From Butyrivibrio sp. X503 (GTDB lineage: Bacteria; Bacillota; Clostridia; Lachnospirales; Lachnospiraceae), in assembly GCF_003625475.1 (NCBI RefSeq), contig NZ_RAIQ01000002.1, forward strand, positions 372,001 to 436,000: 64,000 nt of DNA. Direction: 5' to 3'. Position numbers and translations under genes: made by a program. Under the pieces are notes generated by a model. The model was not told where the DNA came from, did no database searches, and saw only the letters and a program-made list of their open reading frames with translations. Positions 20,883-29,061 of this stretch are shown here, in pieces (positions within the stretch are counted from its first letter, which is position 1; each line of letters opens with the position of its first letter).

Positions 20883-21542
20883 ATGAATATGAAAAAATTA
20901 GGTGCACTTATAATAGGTGCAGTTGTTGTAGCCACCAGTATGTTTACTGCTCTACCGGCTGCAAATGCTGAAGCTGCGGCAAAATCAGCTGCCGCAGACA
21001 ATAAAATTCTAGGAAAAACTACAGAGAAAGCATATATCAATGAATTCTTTAACATTAGAATCCCGATATATCATAACTCTGAAGTTGCAAACGACGCTGA
21101 ACTCGCAGCCCAAAACGAATGTGATGCCAACGGTTATAACGAAGACAGCAGAGTTTCAGCGATCAACAGCGGAGATACAATAGTTGCTCAGTATATTCAT
21201 AATCCAAAAAAAGATATTTATGTAATGATCGGTAAATTTTCTTCAGCCGAGGAGAAAAATGAATATATGAAGCACATGAACAAAAACGATCTTACTAACA
21301 CACTTGCAATCTATAAAAATGATTCTTCTTATACAGATGTTAAAGGTGAGATCAAAAAAATCGATTGCCTCGGTAAACAGCGTCCTGTAGTCATGATCAC
21401 AGGAAAATGCGACGGCGAAGATTTTATGGACGTTCATCTTCATTATGTACAGAAAGATTATCATATCTCATACTTGATCAGCGGGCTTGGTACCAATCAG
21501 GTTGAACTGCTTGAAAAAGCAAAGAGAATAAAGAAACAATAA
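20883..21542 (+). CDS. Exported protein, member 1 of a four-gene paralogous set
   Basis: 219 aa with a signal peptide (MNMKKLGALIIGAVVVATSM, probable cleavage after ANA near residue 28) and no lipobox. The mature domain (about 45-219) has the two marks shared by the set: YINEFFNIRIPI near its start and, in the last third, CLGKQRPVVMITGK with a following HYVQKDYHISYLISG. The pattern suggests an alpha/beta fold similar to small lipoprotein domains of LpqN/PsbP type, but this is a guess. AAGGAG lies 9 bases before the start. It differs most from the others and lacks the acidic linker. Confidence 0.75.
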   Translation: MNMKKLGALIIGAVVVATSMFTALPAANAEAAAKSAAADNKILGKTTEKAYINEFFNIRIPIYHNSEVANDAELAAQNECDANGYNEDSRVSAINSGDTIVAQYIHNPKKDIYVMIGKFSSAEEKNEYMKHMNKNDLTNTLAIYKNDSSYTDVKGEIKKIDCLGKQRPVVMITGKCDGEDFMDVHLHYVQKDYHISYLISGLGTNQVELLEKAKRIKKQ

Positions 21543-21572
21543 AAATATTTATAGAAAGAGTTGGGTAAAAAA

Positions 21573-22355
21573 ATGAAAAAGAAAATTATGGCAGCGATCA
21601 TAGCTGCAACTACTGCTCTCTCTGTTATGGGATGTGCAGATGAAACAGAGATCACCACAACAGATGATACTCAGATTGAAGCTACAACAAACGAAACAAG
21701 CACGCAGGATGAAACCGGTACAGAAGTTTCTTCAGAGAGCGATGACAGTATCTCAAGCGAAGATTCTTCTGTTGCAGATACAAGCACTTCTGCTTCTGAC
21801 ATCACAGGTAAGGATCCTTCATATCTCCTCGGAAAATCAATTGAAACTCCCGGCGACGGTTATGAGGACAATGTATATGAAAATGAGTTTTTAAACTTAA
21901 AAATGGAAACACCTGCTTATATCTATATCTCTGAGGATTCATTCCGTGCCAAAGAGTACAACGTTTCCGTAGATGAATGGCCCACATTTGCCATAGAAAC
22001 GATTGAATCCGGAAAGCCTGTAATTGCTCAGTTTGCAGGCACTGATATGGAAGTTTTTCAAGTTACAATTTATAAAGACGATGCTTTTTCAGCTGAAAAA
22101 TATGATCAAATAGCAATTGATGAATTTAAGAACACAAACGGCGATCTTCCTCCAACGGATATAACATCCGAAACAAGAACCGTCAATTTCCTCGGTGAAA
22201 AGCATGATGTTCTCACAGCCAGAGGAATCTTGGGTGAAGAAAATTATATTGCCAATTATCTTACTTATTCCAAAGACGGATATGTTTTCCAGATTGAACT
22301 AAGTGGTTTCTCGGATTATATCGAATATTTCGAGAATGCAACAACGCTTAACTGA
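21573..22355 (+). CDS. Lipoprotein, member 2 of the paralogous set
   Basis: Lipoprotein of 260 aa from the ATG at 21573; the in-frame TTG 12 bases earlier is rejected because it abuts the GAAAGAG site. Lipobox LSVMGC near residue 20. A Ser/Thr/Glu/Asp-rich linker of about 75 residues precedes the shared domain, which opens NVYENEFLNLKMETPA and later has FLGEKHDVLTARG and KDGYVFQIELSG. The acidic linker suggests the domain is held away from the membrane. No function recognised. Confidence 0.75.
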   Translation: MKKKIMAAIIAATTALSVMGCADETEITTTDDTQIEATTNETSTQDETGTEVSSESDDSISSEDSSVADTSTSASDITGKDPSYLLGKSIETPGDGYEDNVYENEFLNLKMETPAYIYISEDSFRAKEYNVSVDEWPTFAIETIESGKPVIAQFAGTDMEVFQVTIYKDDAFSAEKYDQIAIDEFKNTNGDLPPTDITSETRTVNFLGEKHDVLTARGILGEENYIANYLTYSKDGYVFQIELSGFSDYIEYFENATTLN

Positions 22356-22361
22356 ATAAAT

Positions 22362-22391
22362 TTTACAAAACAAGCTAAAACGTGATACATT
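22362..22391 (+). promoter_or_regulatory. Promoter-like element before member 3, shared with member 4
   Basis: TTTACA (22362-22367), 18 bases, TACATT (22386-22391). The segment AAAACGTGATA (22377-22387) and CGCTTA 12 bases on recur with identical spacing before member 4. Confidence 0.45.
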
Positions 22392-22433
22392 AGTACAGGC
22401 GCTTATATAAAAAATAGGAAAGAGGGAAAAACT

Positions 22434-23285
22434 ATGAAACTCAGAAAAGTACTTGTATCAGTTTTAGCTTTATCTATGCTCTTAAGCGTGCCTGCATTCG
22501 CATGCGAGAAATCTCACCATCACCACAAAAAGAATACAGAAGTATCAGCCGACGCTTCTACTGAGGACGCTGCTGCAGAAGCTTCTTCTAATGAAGATGC
22601 AGCAACCGAAGCATCATCTACTGAAGAGGCAGCTACAGAAGCTTCATCTACAGATGCTTCTACAGCAGAGGCTTCAACAGACATCGCAGCTACAGATGCC
22701 AGCACAGAGGCTGTAATTGAAGAAGCTATCGAGAAGAATTTCAGCATCGGCGAAGTAAAGGGAAATGTTTATGAGAATTCTTTCTTCAACGTTAAAGTCG
22801 AAGCACCCGAGGATTTTAAATTTAATGAAGAAGGATTAATGACACTTGTCGGTAACTATTCTCAAACTCCATTTGCCAAGAAGGCTACTGAGGCATTTGT
22901 TCAGGTAATCTTGGATAACGATTATCCCGTACAGCTTCTCAATGCCAACAACAACAAAACTGCATCATTAGATGTTTATGTAGGTTATGTAGCTGATAAT
23001 ACAGATGATTACCTTAACGAAAAAGCTCTTATCGAGTCAAAGCTTAATGATATCGTAGACATGTTCAAGAATATGGGATTAACAGATGTAAAGACTTCTG
23101 TTGGTACTACTACTTTCCTTGGCGATGAGCATCCTTGTATGGATGTAACCGGAACAATGGAAGGTATTGCATATAATCACAGATATGTTTGCATCCCCAA
23201 GGACGGATATGTACTTGTAATCGGATTCGGCGGAATTGAGCAGAAAGTCTTCGCTCCTATCGCAAACGCTACTAAGCTTAACTAA
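22434..23285 (+). CDS. Exported protein with Ala/Ser/Glu linker, member 3 of the set
   Basis: 283 aa. Signal peptide MKLRKVLVSVLALSMLLSVP, likely cleaved after AFA near residue 23, followed by a short His-rich stretch (KSHHHHKK) that could bind metal, then a 70-residue low-complexity linker of repeats such as EDAATEASSTEEAATEASS. The shared domain starts GNVYENSFFNVKVEAPE near residue 105 and ends FLGDEHPCMDVTGTMEG with KDGYVLVIGFGG. GAGGG precedes the start by 8 bases. A terminator follows, so it has its own transcription unit. Function unknown. Confidence 0.75.
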   Translation: MKLRKVLVSVLALSMLLSVPAFACEKSHHHHKKNTEVSADASTEDAAAEASSNEDAATEASSTEEAATEASSTDASTAEASTDIAATDASTEAVIEEAIEKNFSIGEVKGNVYENSFFNVKVEAPEDFKFNEEGLMTLVGNYSQTPFAKKATEAFVQVILDNDYPVQLLNANNNKTASLDVYVGYVADNTDDYLNEKALIESKLNDIVDMFKNMGLTDVKTSVGTTTFLGDEHPCMDVTGTMEGIAYNHRYVCIPKDGYVLVIGFGGIEQKVFAPIANATKLN

Positions 23286-23320
23286 TCCAAAAATATCATA
23301 CAATATACTATAAGCGCCAA

Positions 23321-23358
23321 AGACCTGTAGAAGAACTAATCTCCTACAGGTCTTTTTT
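23321..23358 (+). terminator. Intrinsic terminator after member 3
   Basis: AGACCTGTAG (23321-23330) pairs perfectly with CTACAGGTCT (23344-23353), followed by a run of T to 23358. Confidence 0.9.
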
Positions 23359-23364
23359 CCTAAT

Positions 23365-23393
23365 TTCACATATATGATAAAACGTGATAAAGT
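23365..23393 (+). promoter_or_regulatory. Promoter-like element before member 4
   Basis: TTCACA (23365-23370), 17 bases, TAAAGT (23388-23393), overlapping the AAAACGTGATA motif (23379-23389) and CGCTTA (23402-23407) seen upstream of member 3. Confidence 0.45.
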
Positions 23394-23431
23394 ATATATA
23401 ACGCTTAATACACAACGAAGGGAAAGCGAGA

Positions 23432-24115
23432 ATGAACATGAATAAATCATTTAATAAGAAAATCTTAATTCCTGCACTTGTATTATCTATGCTGTTTGCA
23501 GCTCCCGCATACGCAAGTGAAAAAACAAATGAGCTCCCTCAAAAAGAAGCAGTATCTGCGGAATCACAAAGTACCGCATTTACGCTTGGTGAAATTAAAG
23601 ACGGAGCCTATGAAAACTCATTTTTTAACGTACGCTTCCCTGTTCTCAAAGGAATGAAGTTTGATAAAGACGGAAAGCTCACGGAGCTTGGCAAAAAAGC
23701 ATCCGATCCTGCCGCAACAGAGGCAGTTATCGCTCAGATAAACGAGCACACTCCTGTCATTTTGGCAAATGCTACTACAAGTAAATCTTCGGTCTTTACT
23801 GTAATTGCTACCTTCGTAGGAAAAAACGTCACAGATCATTACGATGAAAAATCCATTGTAGAATCCAAGCTTAAGCAGGTTGTATCGGATTACGACAGTG
23901 TCGGGGGCTTTACGGATCTTACAACTACAATAGATACCATTTCTTTTCTCGGAGAAGAACACCCTTCTCTTAGTGTCACAGGAAAAGTTGACGGTGTTGA
24001 ATTCAAGCAGCGTTTCCTGTGTCTTACAAAGGACGGTTACGTAATGTTATTCGCTCTTGCCGGAACTAATGACAGTCCGTTTAGCATGATTGATCAGGCA
24101 ACAAAGCTTTATTGA
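23432..24115 (+). CDS. Exported protein, member 4 of the set
   Basis: 227 aa. Signal peptide (MNMNKSFNKKILIPALVLSM, likely cleavage after AYA near residue 28), a short linker, then the shared domain: GAYENSFFNVRFPV near residue 58, FLGEEHPSLSVTGKVDG and KDGYVMLFALAG near the end. Closest to member 3 by eye, sharing most motif positions. GAAGGGAAAG lies before the start. Its stop is one base from the stop of the convergent transporter gene. Function unknown. Confidence 0.75.
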   Translation: MNMNKSFNKKILIPALVLSMLFAAPAYASEKTNELPQKEAVSAESQSTAFTLGEIKDGAYENSFFNVRFPVLKGMKFDKDGKLTELGKKASDPAATEAVIAQINEHTPVILANATTSKSSVFTVIATFVGKNVTDHYDEKSIVESKLKQVVSDYDSVGGFTDLTTTIDTISFLGEEHPSLSVTGKVDGVEFKQRFLCLTKDGYVMLFALAGTNDSPFSMIDQATKLY

Positions 24116-24116
24116 A

Positions 24117-25028
24117 TCAATCTCCTTCAATAATAGCTAAGATTAAAATTCCAACTATAACTAAGAACAAAAAGAAATACTGTTTGGCTTTTAACTTCTC
24201 TTTTAAAACAAGTCGAGATAATATCAACGATACCACACATACAGATGAAATGATCGGTGCGGCGATAGCTCCGTTTCCGCTCATGGCGTATACATATGTG
24301 AATTGTCCAGCGGTCTCACATACAGCTGCAAGTATCTTGTCTCTCTGCGTAGGAAGTTCAAATTTAACACCCTTTACAAGCATAAATATCATTAAAATAA
24401 CAGCAACGATAAAAAATGAAAGTTCATATGAAGTATTCGCGACCTCTTCTATCGTTTCTTCCGTAACACCAAATAAAGGGCTAGTCTCCATATCTAAGAA
24501 ATATATATCCAGAAAGCTTCCGAGCGCATCGATCATAGCGTAACAAAAAGGCATTGCAAAGGCTATGATTGCCATCTTCTTTCCTATCTTCTTTTTTCTG
24601 TCCGTATCACCGGTATTATCCAAAAATCCGATTCCGAGAATACCTATTACGATGATTATTATAGCGACAACAGAACCTCTTGCTATAGTTTCACCAAGAA
24701 AAACAACACACATAAGTGAGCAAAGAGCTCCGGATGTATTCTCTATGGGATCAGAGATCGATTCTTCCAAAAATCTCATTCCAAAGAAAGAAAACGCCAT
24801 TGATACGATATAACAAAGAGATACCGGAAGGTATCTGATAAGATTTATCGGATCATAATTTATATCCTTGGTAATAAGCGTAAAGAGTGCATGTATTCCC
24901 ATTACCACACCGACGCATACGCATATCTTAAGGTGAGCATATTTCTCATGCTCTCTTGCTCCCTTTTTATAAAAGAGCTCGGCAAGTCCCCATATAAAGG
25001 TCGTAGCCAATGCAAAAAACAACCACAT
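24117..25028 (-). CDS. DMT-superfamily (EamA-like) transporter
   Basis: 303 aa with ten predicted membrane helices in two halves, the build of EamA/DMT exporters of metabolites. The second half ends FLFLVIVGILILAIIEGD. The motif GNGAIAAPIISSVCVVSLILS near residue 250 is typical of the second repeat. Substrate cannot be told. Convergent with the exported-protein cluster, and upstream of nothing else, so probably a single-gene unit. GAGGG stands 8 bases before the ATG. Confidence 0.82.
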   Translation of the reverse strand: MWLFFALATTFIWGLAELFYKKGAREHEKYAHLKICVCVGVVMGIHALFTLITKDINYDPINLIRYLPVSLCYIVSMAFSFFGMRFLEESISDPIENTSGALCSLMCVVFLGETIARGSVVAIIIIVIGILGIGFLDNTGDTDRKKKIGKKMAIIAFAMPFCYAMIDALGSFLDIYFLDMETSPLFGVTEETIEEVANTSYELSFFIVAVILMIFMLVKGVKFELPTQRDKILAAVCETAGQFTYVYAMSGNGAIAAPIISSVCVVSLILSRLVLKEKLKAKQYFFLFLVIVGILILAIIEGD

Positions 25029-25062
25029 ATTATTCCCTCACTAATACTTTTATTTCATAAAG

Positions 25063-25071
25063 AGTATAGCA
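25063..25071 (-). promoter_or_regulatory. Possible extended -10 promoter for the DMT transporter
   Basis: TG-C-TATACT on the minus strand about 35 bases before the start; no good -35 at 17 bases. Confidence 0.35.
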
Positions 25072-25110
25072 TAAAAAACATGAACTCTTTCGAGATTCTT
25101 TTACAATACA

Positions 25111-25145
25111 ATCAAAAAGAGCTGCCTGTTAGGACAGCCCTTTTT
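25111..25145 (-). terminator. Intrinsic terminator after ppdK
   Basis: AAAAAGGGCTGTC and GGCAGCTCTTTTT pair across a 6-base loop with two wobble pairs; A and T runs flank both sides, so it may also work on the plus strand. Confidence 0.8.
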
Positions 25146-25167
25146 GTATATTATAGTTTTTCAACTA

Positions 25168-27999
25168 TTAGTTCTTCTTTGAGTTGTTGTAAACCTTCTT
25201 AGCTTCTTCAAGTCCGGCTTTAAGACCTGCAAGACCTGCCTTAGCAACCTCAGCTGATGTCTCAGCGAGTTCCTTAGCAATAGCCTCAGCCTTCTTAGCT
25301 GCCTCGTTAAGCTTCTCCTTAGTCTCATCGTCTACGAAAGACTTTGTATCAGAAGCCTTGTTTGCCTTGTCAGCGATAGCTGCCTGAGCTGCTGCAAGTC
25401 TAGCAACAGGAACACGGAAAGGTGAGCATGATACATAGTCAAGACCGATCTTGTGGCAGAACTCAACTGATGAAGGATCACCACCGTGCTCACCACAGAT
25501 ACCAACGTGAAGAGCAGGATTAACGGGCTTACCAAGCTTAAGTGACATCTCCATAAGCTTACCAACACCTGTCTGGTCAAGCTTAGCGAAAGGATCGTTC
25601 TCGAAGATCTTTGTGTCATAGTAAGCATTGAGGAACTTACCTGCATCATCACGAGAGAATCCGAATGTCATCTGTGTAAGGTCGTTTGTACCGAAGCAGA
25701 AGAAATCAGCTTCCTTAGCGATCTCGTCAGCTGTAAGAGCAGCTCTGGGGATCTCGATCATAGTACCAACTTCGTACTCAAGCTTAGCGCCTGCAGCAGC
25801 GATCTCAGCGTCAGCTGTCTCAACTACTACCTTCTTAACGTACTTAAGCTCCTTAACCTCACATACAAGAGGAATCATGATCTCAGGCTTAACGTTCCAG
25901 TCAGAGTGTGCCTTCTGAACTTCAAGAGCAGCACGGATAACAGCCTTAGTCTGCATCTTAGCAATTTCAGGATATGTAACTGCAAGACGGCATCCTCTGT
26001 GACCCATCATAGGGTTGAACTCGTGAAGAGAATTGATGATAGCCTTGATCTCTTCTACGCTCTTATTCTTAGCATCAGCGAGCTTCTTGATCTCGTCCTC
26101 AGTTGTAGGAACGAACTCGTGAAGCGGAGGATCAAGGAATCTGATTGTAACAGGGCATCCCTCAAGAGCCTCATAGAGAGCCTTGAAGTCGTTCTGCTGA
26201 TAAGGAAGAATCTTATCAAGAGCAGCTTCTCTCTCTTCTACTGTATCTGAACAGATCATCTCACGGAATGCAGCGATTCTGTCTTCCTCGAAGAACATGT
26301 GCTCTGTACGGCAAAGACCGATACCCTCAGCACCGAGCTCTCTAGCCTTCTTAGCATCAGCAGGTGTATCAGCATTTGTACGAACCTTGAGTCTTCTGAA
26401 CTCATCAGCCCATGCCATGATACGTCCGAACTCGCCTGCGATCTGAGCGTCAACAGTTGCGATCTGTCCTTCGTAGATGTTACCTGTTGTACCATCGATT
26501 GAAATGAAGTCTCCCTCGTGGAACTCTTTTCCACCAAGTGTGAACTTCTTGTTTTCCTCATCCATGTTGATGTCGCCACAACCTGATACGCAGCACTCAC
26601 CCATTCCACGAGCAACTACGGCAGCGTGTGATGTCATACCACCACGAACTGTAAGGATACCCTGAGCAGCCTTCATACCTGTAATATCCTCAGGTGATGT
26701 CTCAAGACGAACAAGAACAACCTTCTCGCCTCTCTCAGCCCACTCTACAGCGTCATCAGCTGTGAATACAACCTTACCGCAAGCAGCTCCGGGAGATGCA
26801 CCAAGACCCTTTCCGATAGGTGTTGCAGCCTTAAGAGCAGCAGCATCGAACTGAGGGTGAAGAAGTGTATCAAGGTTACGAGGATCGATCATTGCTACAG
26901 CCTCTTCAGGCGTCTTGTGTCCCTCATCAACGAGGTCGCAAGCGATCTTAAGAGCAGCGGGAGCTGTTCTCTTACCGTTACGACACTGAAGCATATAGAG
27001 CTTCTTGTTCTCAACAGTGAACTCCATATCCTGCATGTCATGATAGTGGTTCTCAAGAGTATCACAAACCTTGATGAACTCAGCATAAGCCTCAGGGAAC
27101 TCCTGCTCCATCTGAGCGATAGGCATAGGTGTACGAACACCTGCAACTACGTCCTCACCCTGAGCGTTGATAAGGAACTCACCCATAAGTTTATTCTCAC
27201 CTGTAGCAGGGTCACGAGTGAATGCAACACCTGTACCGGATTCATTGTTAAGGTTACCGAATACCATAGGCATTACGTTAACGGCTGTTCCCCATGAATA
27301 AGGGATATCGTTATCACGACGATATACGTTAGCACGAGGGTTATCCCATGAACGGAATACAGCCTCGATAGCAAGCTTGAGCTGCTCTACGGGATCTGAA
27401 GGGAAGTCTTTACCAAGCTGGTTCTTGTACTCAGCCTTGAACTGCTCTGCAAGCTCCTTAAGATCAGCTGCTGTAAGGTCAACGTCGAACTTAACACCCT
27501 TCTTCTCTTTCATCTGGTCGATAAGCTGCTCGAAATACTTCTTACCAACCTCCATAACTACGTCAGAGAACATCTGGATGAAACGACGATATGAATCATA
27601 TACGAAACGCTCGAATGCAGGATCGGGGTTGCCCTTGATCATTGCTGCAACTACTTCATCGTTAAGACCGAGGTTGAGGATTGTATCCATCATACCGGGC
27701 ATAGAAGCACGAGCTCCTGAACGAACAGAAACAAGAAGAGGATTCTGAAGGTCGCCGAATTTCTTACCGTTGATCTCTTCCATCTTCTTAACGCCTTCCA
27801 TAGCCTGAGCCATGATCTCGTCGTTAATCTTACGACCGTCCTCATAGTACTGTGTACATGCCTCTGTTGTGATTGTGAATCCCTGAGGTACAGGAAGACC
27901 AATACTTGTCATCTCAGCAAGGTTAGCACCCTTACCACCGAGAAGGTTACGCATTGTCATGTTACCTTCGTTGAACATATAAACCCACTTGTTCGCCAT
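25168..27999 (-). CDS. ppdK: Pyruvate, phosphate dikinase with extra C-terminal tail
   Basis: Interconverts pyruvate, ATP and phosphate with PEP, AMP and pyrophosphate; in fermentative Clostridia it often works in glycolysis. The order is canonical: N-terminal ATP-grasp domain (KWVYMFNEGNMTMRNLLGGKG onward), phosphohistidine domain with the carrier His in GGMTSHAAVVARG, and a PEP/pyruvate barrel with GLCRTEHMFF, GTNDLTQMTFG and GICGEHGGDP. The usual enzyme ends near ARLAAAQAAIA (residue about 875). Here 68 further residues follow, very rich in Ala, Lys and Glu (EKLNEAAKKAEAIAKELAE), predicted as amphipathic helix. The start is preceded by AAAGG. Single-gene unit. Confidence 0.96.
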   Translation of the reverse strand: MANKWVYMFNEGNMTMRNLLGGKGANLAEMTSIGLPVPQGFTITTEACTQYYEDGRKINDEIMAQAMEGVKKMEEINGKKFGDLQNPLLVSVRSGARASMPGMMDTILNLGLNDEVVAAMIKGNPDPAFERFVYDSYRRFIQMFSDVVMEVGKKYFEQLIDQMKEKKGVKFDVDLTAADLKELAEQFKAEYKNQLGKDFPSDPVEQLKLAIEAVFRSWDNPRANVYRRDNDIPYSWGTAVNVMPMVFGNLNNESGTGVAFTRDPATGENKLMGEFLINAQGEDVVAGVRTPMPIAQMEQEFPEAYAEFIKVCDTLENHYHDMQDMEFTVENKKLYMLQCRNGKRTAPAALKIACDLVDEGHKTPEEAVAMIDPRNLDTLLHPQFDAAALKAATPIGKGLGASPGAACGKVVFTADDAVEWAERGEKVVLVRLETSPEDITGMKAAQGILTVRGGMTSHAAVVARGMGECCVSGCGDINMDEENKKFTLGGKEFHEGDFISIDGTTGNIYEGQIATVDAQIAGEFGRIMAWADEFRRLKVRTNADTPADAKKARELGAEGIGLCRTEHMFFEEDRIAAFREMICSDTVEEREAALDKILPYQQNDFKALYEALEGCPVTIRFLDPPLHEFVPTTEDEIKKLADAKNKSVEEIKAIINSLHEFNPMMGHRGCRLAVTYPEIAKMQTKAVIRAALEVQKAHSDWNVKPEIMIPLVCEVKELKYVKKVVVETADAEIAAAGAKLEYEVGTMIEIPRAALTADEIAKEADFFCFGTNDLTQMTFGFSRDDAGKFLNAYYDTKIFENDPFAKLDQTGVGKLMEMSLKLGKPVNPALHVGICGEHGGDPSSVEFCHKIGLDYVSCSPFRVPVARLAAAQAAIADKANKASDTKSFVDDETKEKLNEAAKKAEAIAKELAETSAEVAKAGLAGLKAGLEEAKKVYNNSKKN

Positions 28000-28012
28000 T
28001 GTTTTACCTTTC

Positions 28013-28035
28013 TTGCCATTCCTCTATAATGGCAA
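28013..28035 (-). promoter_or_regulatory. Inverted repeat in the ppdK leader
   Basis: TTGCCATT-N7-AATGGCAA, perfect 8-bp arms, within the leader about 14 bases before the start codon and just upstream of the ribosome binding site. It could be an mRNA hairpin limiting decay or translation, or an operator. Confidence 0.55.
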
Positions 28036-28056
28036 CCTTTCATATATACATTTTTA

Positions 28057-28084
28057 TTTATAACTACTGCGGTTCTTTTATCAA
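28057..28084 (-). promoter_or_regulatory. Promoter of ppdK
   Basis: On the minus strand TTGATA (28079-28084), 16 bases, TATAAA (28057-28062). Confidence 0.6.
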
Positions 28085-28108
28085 ATAGTAAAAAGATGCA
28101 GTTAATTA

Positions 28109-28969
28109 TCAAAGATTGGGGCCATCGGCCGGTATGAAACTGTCAAAGATATAGATATCAAAGTTTCTCTTGGCTCTGTCAAGTTCTTCCTCACTCTTAA
28201 TCGTCCATGCAGCGGTTACATTCTTATATAAATGTCTGCACAGCCACAGCGATAAATTATAAGGATATTTGTGGTTGTAAGCTATAAAATCGGGCTTAGC
28301 AAACACATTAAAGAAAAGATACGTAAGGGAAAAATACAAAAATGTATTGAATTCTTCAGGCTTTTCCTTGTGGAACTCATCGGAAAGCTGTCCTCGCATG
28401 ATACCGGGATTATGTCTCTTGTACCATATAAGTCCCAAAGGATTGAAGGATTCTATACAATATACTCCCTTGTAATCTCTGAGAAGATTGTCTACCTTAG
28501 GGCATACCGAAAGGTCCTTAAGCTCTATCTTGAGCTCGATTATAAGCGGTATCTTGCCGTCTACAAGCTTAAGGAAATCTTCAAATTTGGGGATGCGTTC
28601 ATTGGAATTAAGAAGTTTGAACTGCATAAGCTCTTCATAGGTATAGTCGATCACCTTACCTTTTGCAGGTGTTCCGTCCTCGTTCCTGGCCACTCTCTCA
28701 AGTGTAAAATCATGGAAAATAACGGGTACTCCGTCTTTAGAGAGCTGAACATCGCACTCTATTCCGTAGCCTGCATCAACAGCCTTCTTAAAAGCAGCCA
28801 TTGAATTCTCGGGAGCCTCACTGTTGTTATCATGAAGTCCGCGATGAGCATACAGCACTTTGACATGTGGTTCTCTGGAAGGTTTGCAGAACATCCTTGG
28901 CATTATCATGATAAAATATAGTGCGATCAAAATAACCGCAATAGCGCATAAAACCTCAATTAAGAACAT
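28109..28969 (-). CDS. Glycerophosphodiester phosphodiesterase, membrane-anchored
   Basis: Hydrolyses glycerophosphodiesters to glycerol 3-phosphate and an alcohol. The 286-aa protein begins with a membrane helix (residues about 3-25) and continues with the GDPD barrel: AHRGLHDNN with APENS, then YGIECDVQLSKDGVPVIFHD, and later IELK, all catalytic or metal-binding motifs of the family. The anchor places the active site outside the cell or at the membrane face. It has its own promoter in the gap after the transporter gene and is followed by ppdK's promoter region. Confidence 0.9.
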   Translation of the reverse strand: MFLIEVLCAIAVILIALYFIMIMPRMFCKPSREPHVKVLYAHRGLHDNNSEAPENSMAAFKKAVDAGYGIECDVQLSKDGVPVIFHDFTLERVARNEDGTPAKGKVIDYTYEELMQFKLLNSNERIPKFEDFLKLVDGKIPLIIELKIELKDLSVCPKVDNLLRDYKGVYCIESFNPLGLIWYKRHNPGIMRGQLSDEFHKEKPEEFNTFLYFSLTYLFFNVFAKPDFIAYNHKYPYNLSLWLCRHLYKNVTAAWTIKSEEELDRAKRNFDIYIFDSFIPADGPNL

Positions 28970-29014
28970 TCAAACCACTTCCTAGTAATATAATTCGTAA
29001 CGCGTCCGCTAAAT

Positions 29015-29043
29015 ATTTTACAGCCTAATTGTCTAATTGACAA
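29015..29043 (-). promoter_or_regulatory. Promoter of the phosphodiesterase gene with overlapping palindrome
   Basis: On the minus strand TTGTCA (29038-29043), 17 bases, TAAAAT (29015-29020). The -35 is part of TTGTC-AATTA-GACAA, a perfect 5-bp inverted repeat that could be an operator. Confidence 0.55.
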
Positions 29044-29061
29044 CAATAAATTGCAGAAAAA

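Noticed and set aside
22548-22735. Repetitive DNA that could be a CRISPR or tandem repeat array
   Set aside because: It is in-frame coding low-complexity sequence (Ala/Ser/Glu/Thr), with irregular unit length.
20628-24115. Mobile or phage-derived island
   Set aside because: No integrase, transposase, direct repeats or tRNA edge; codon use resembles the neighbours.
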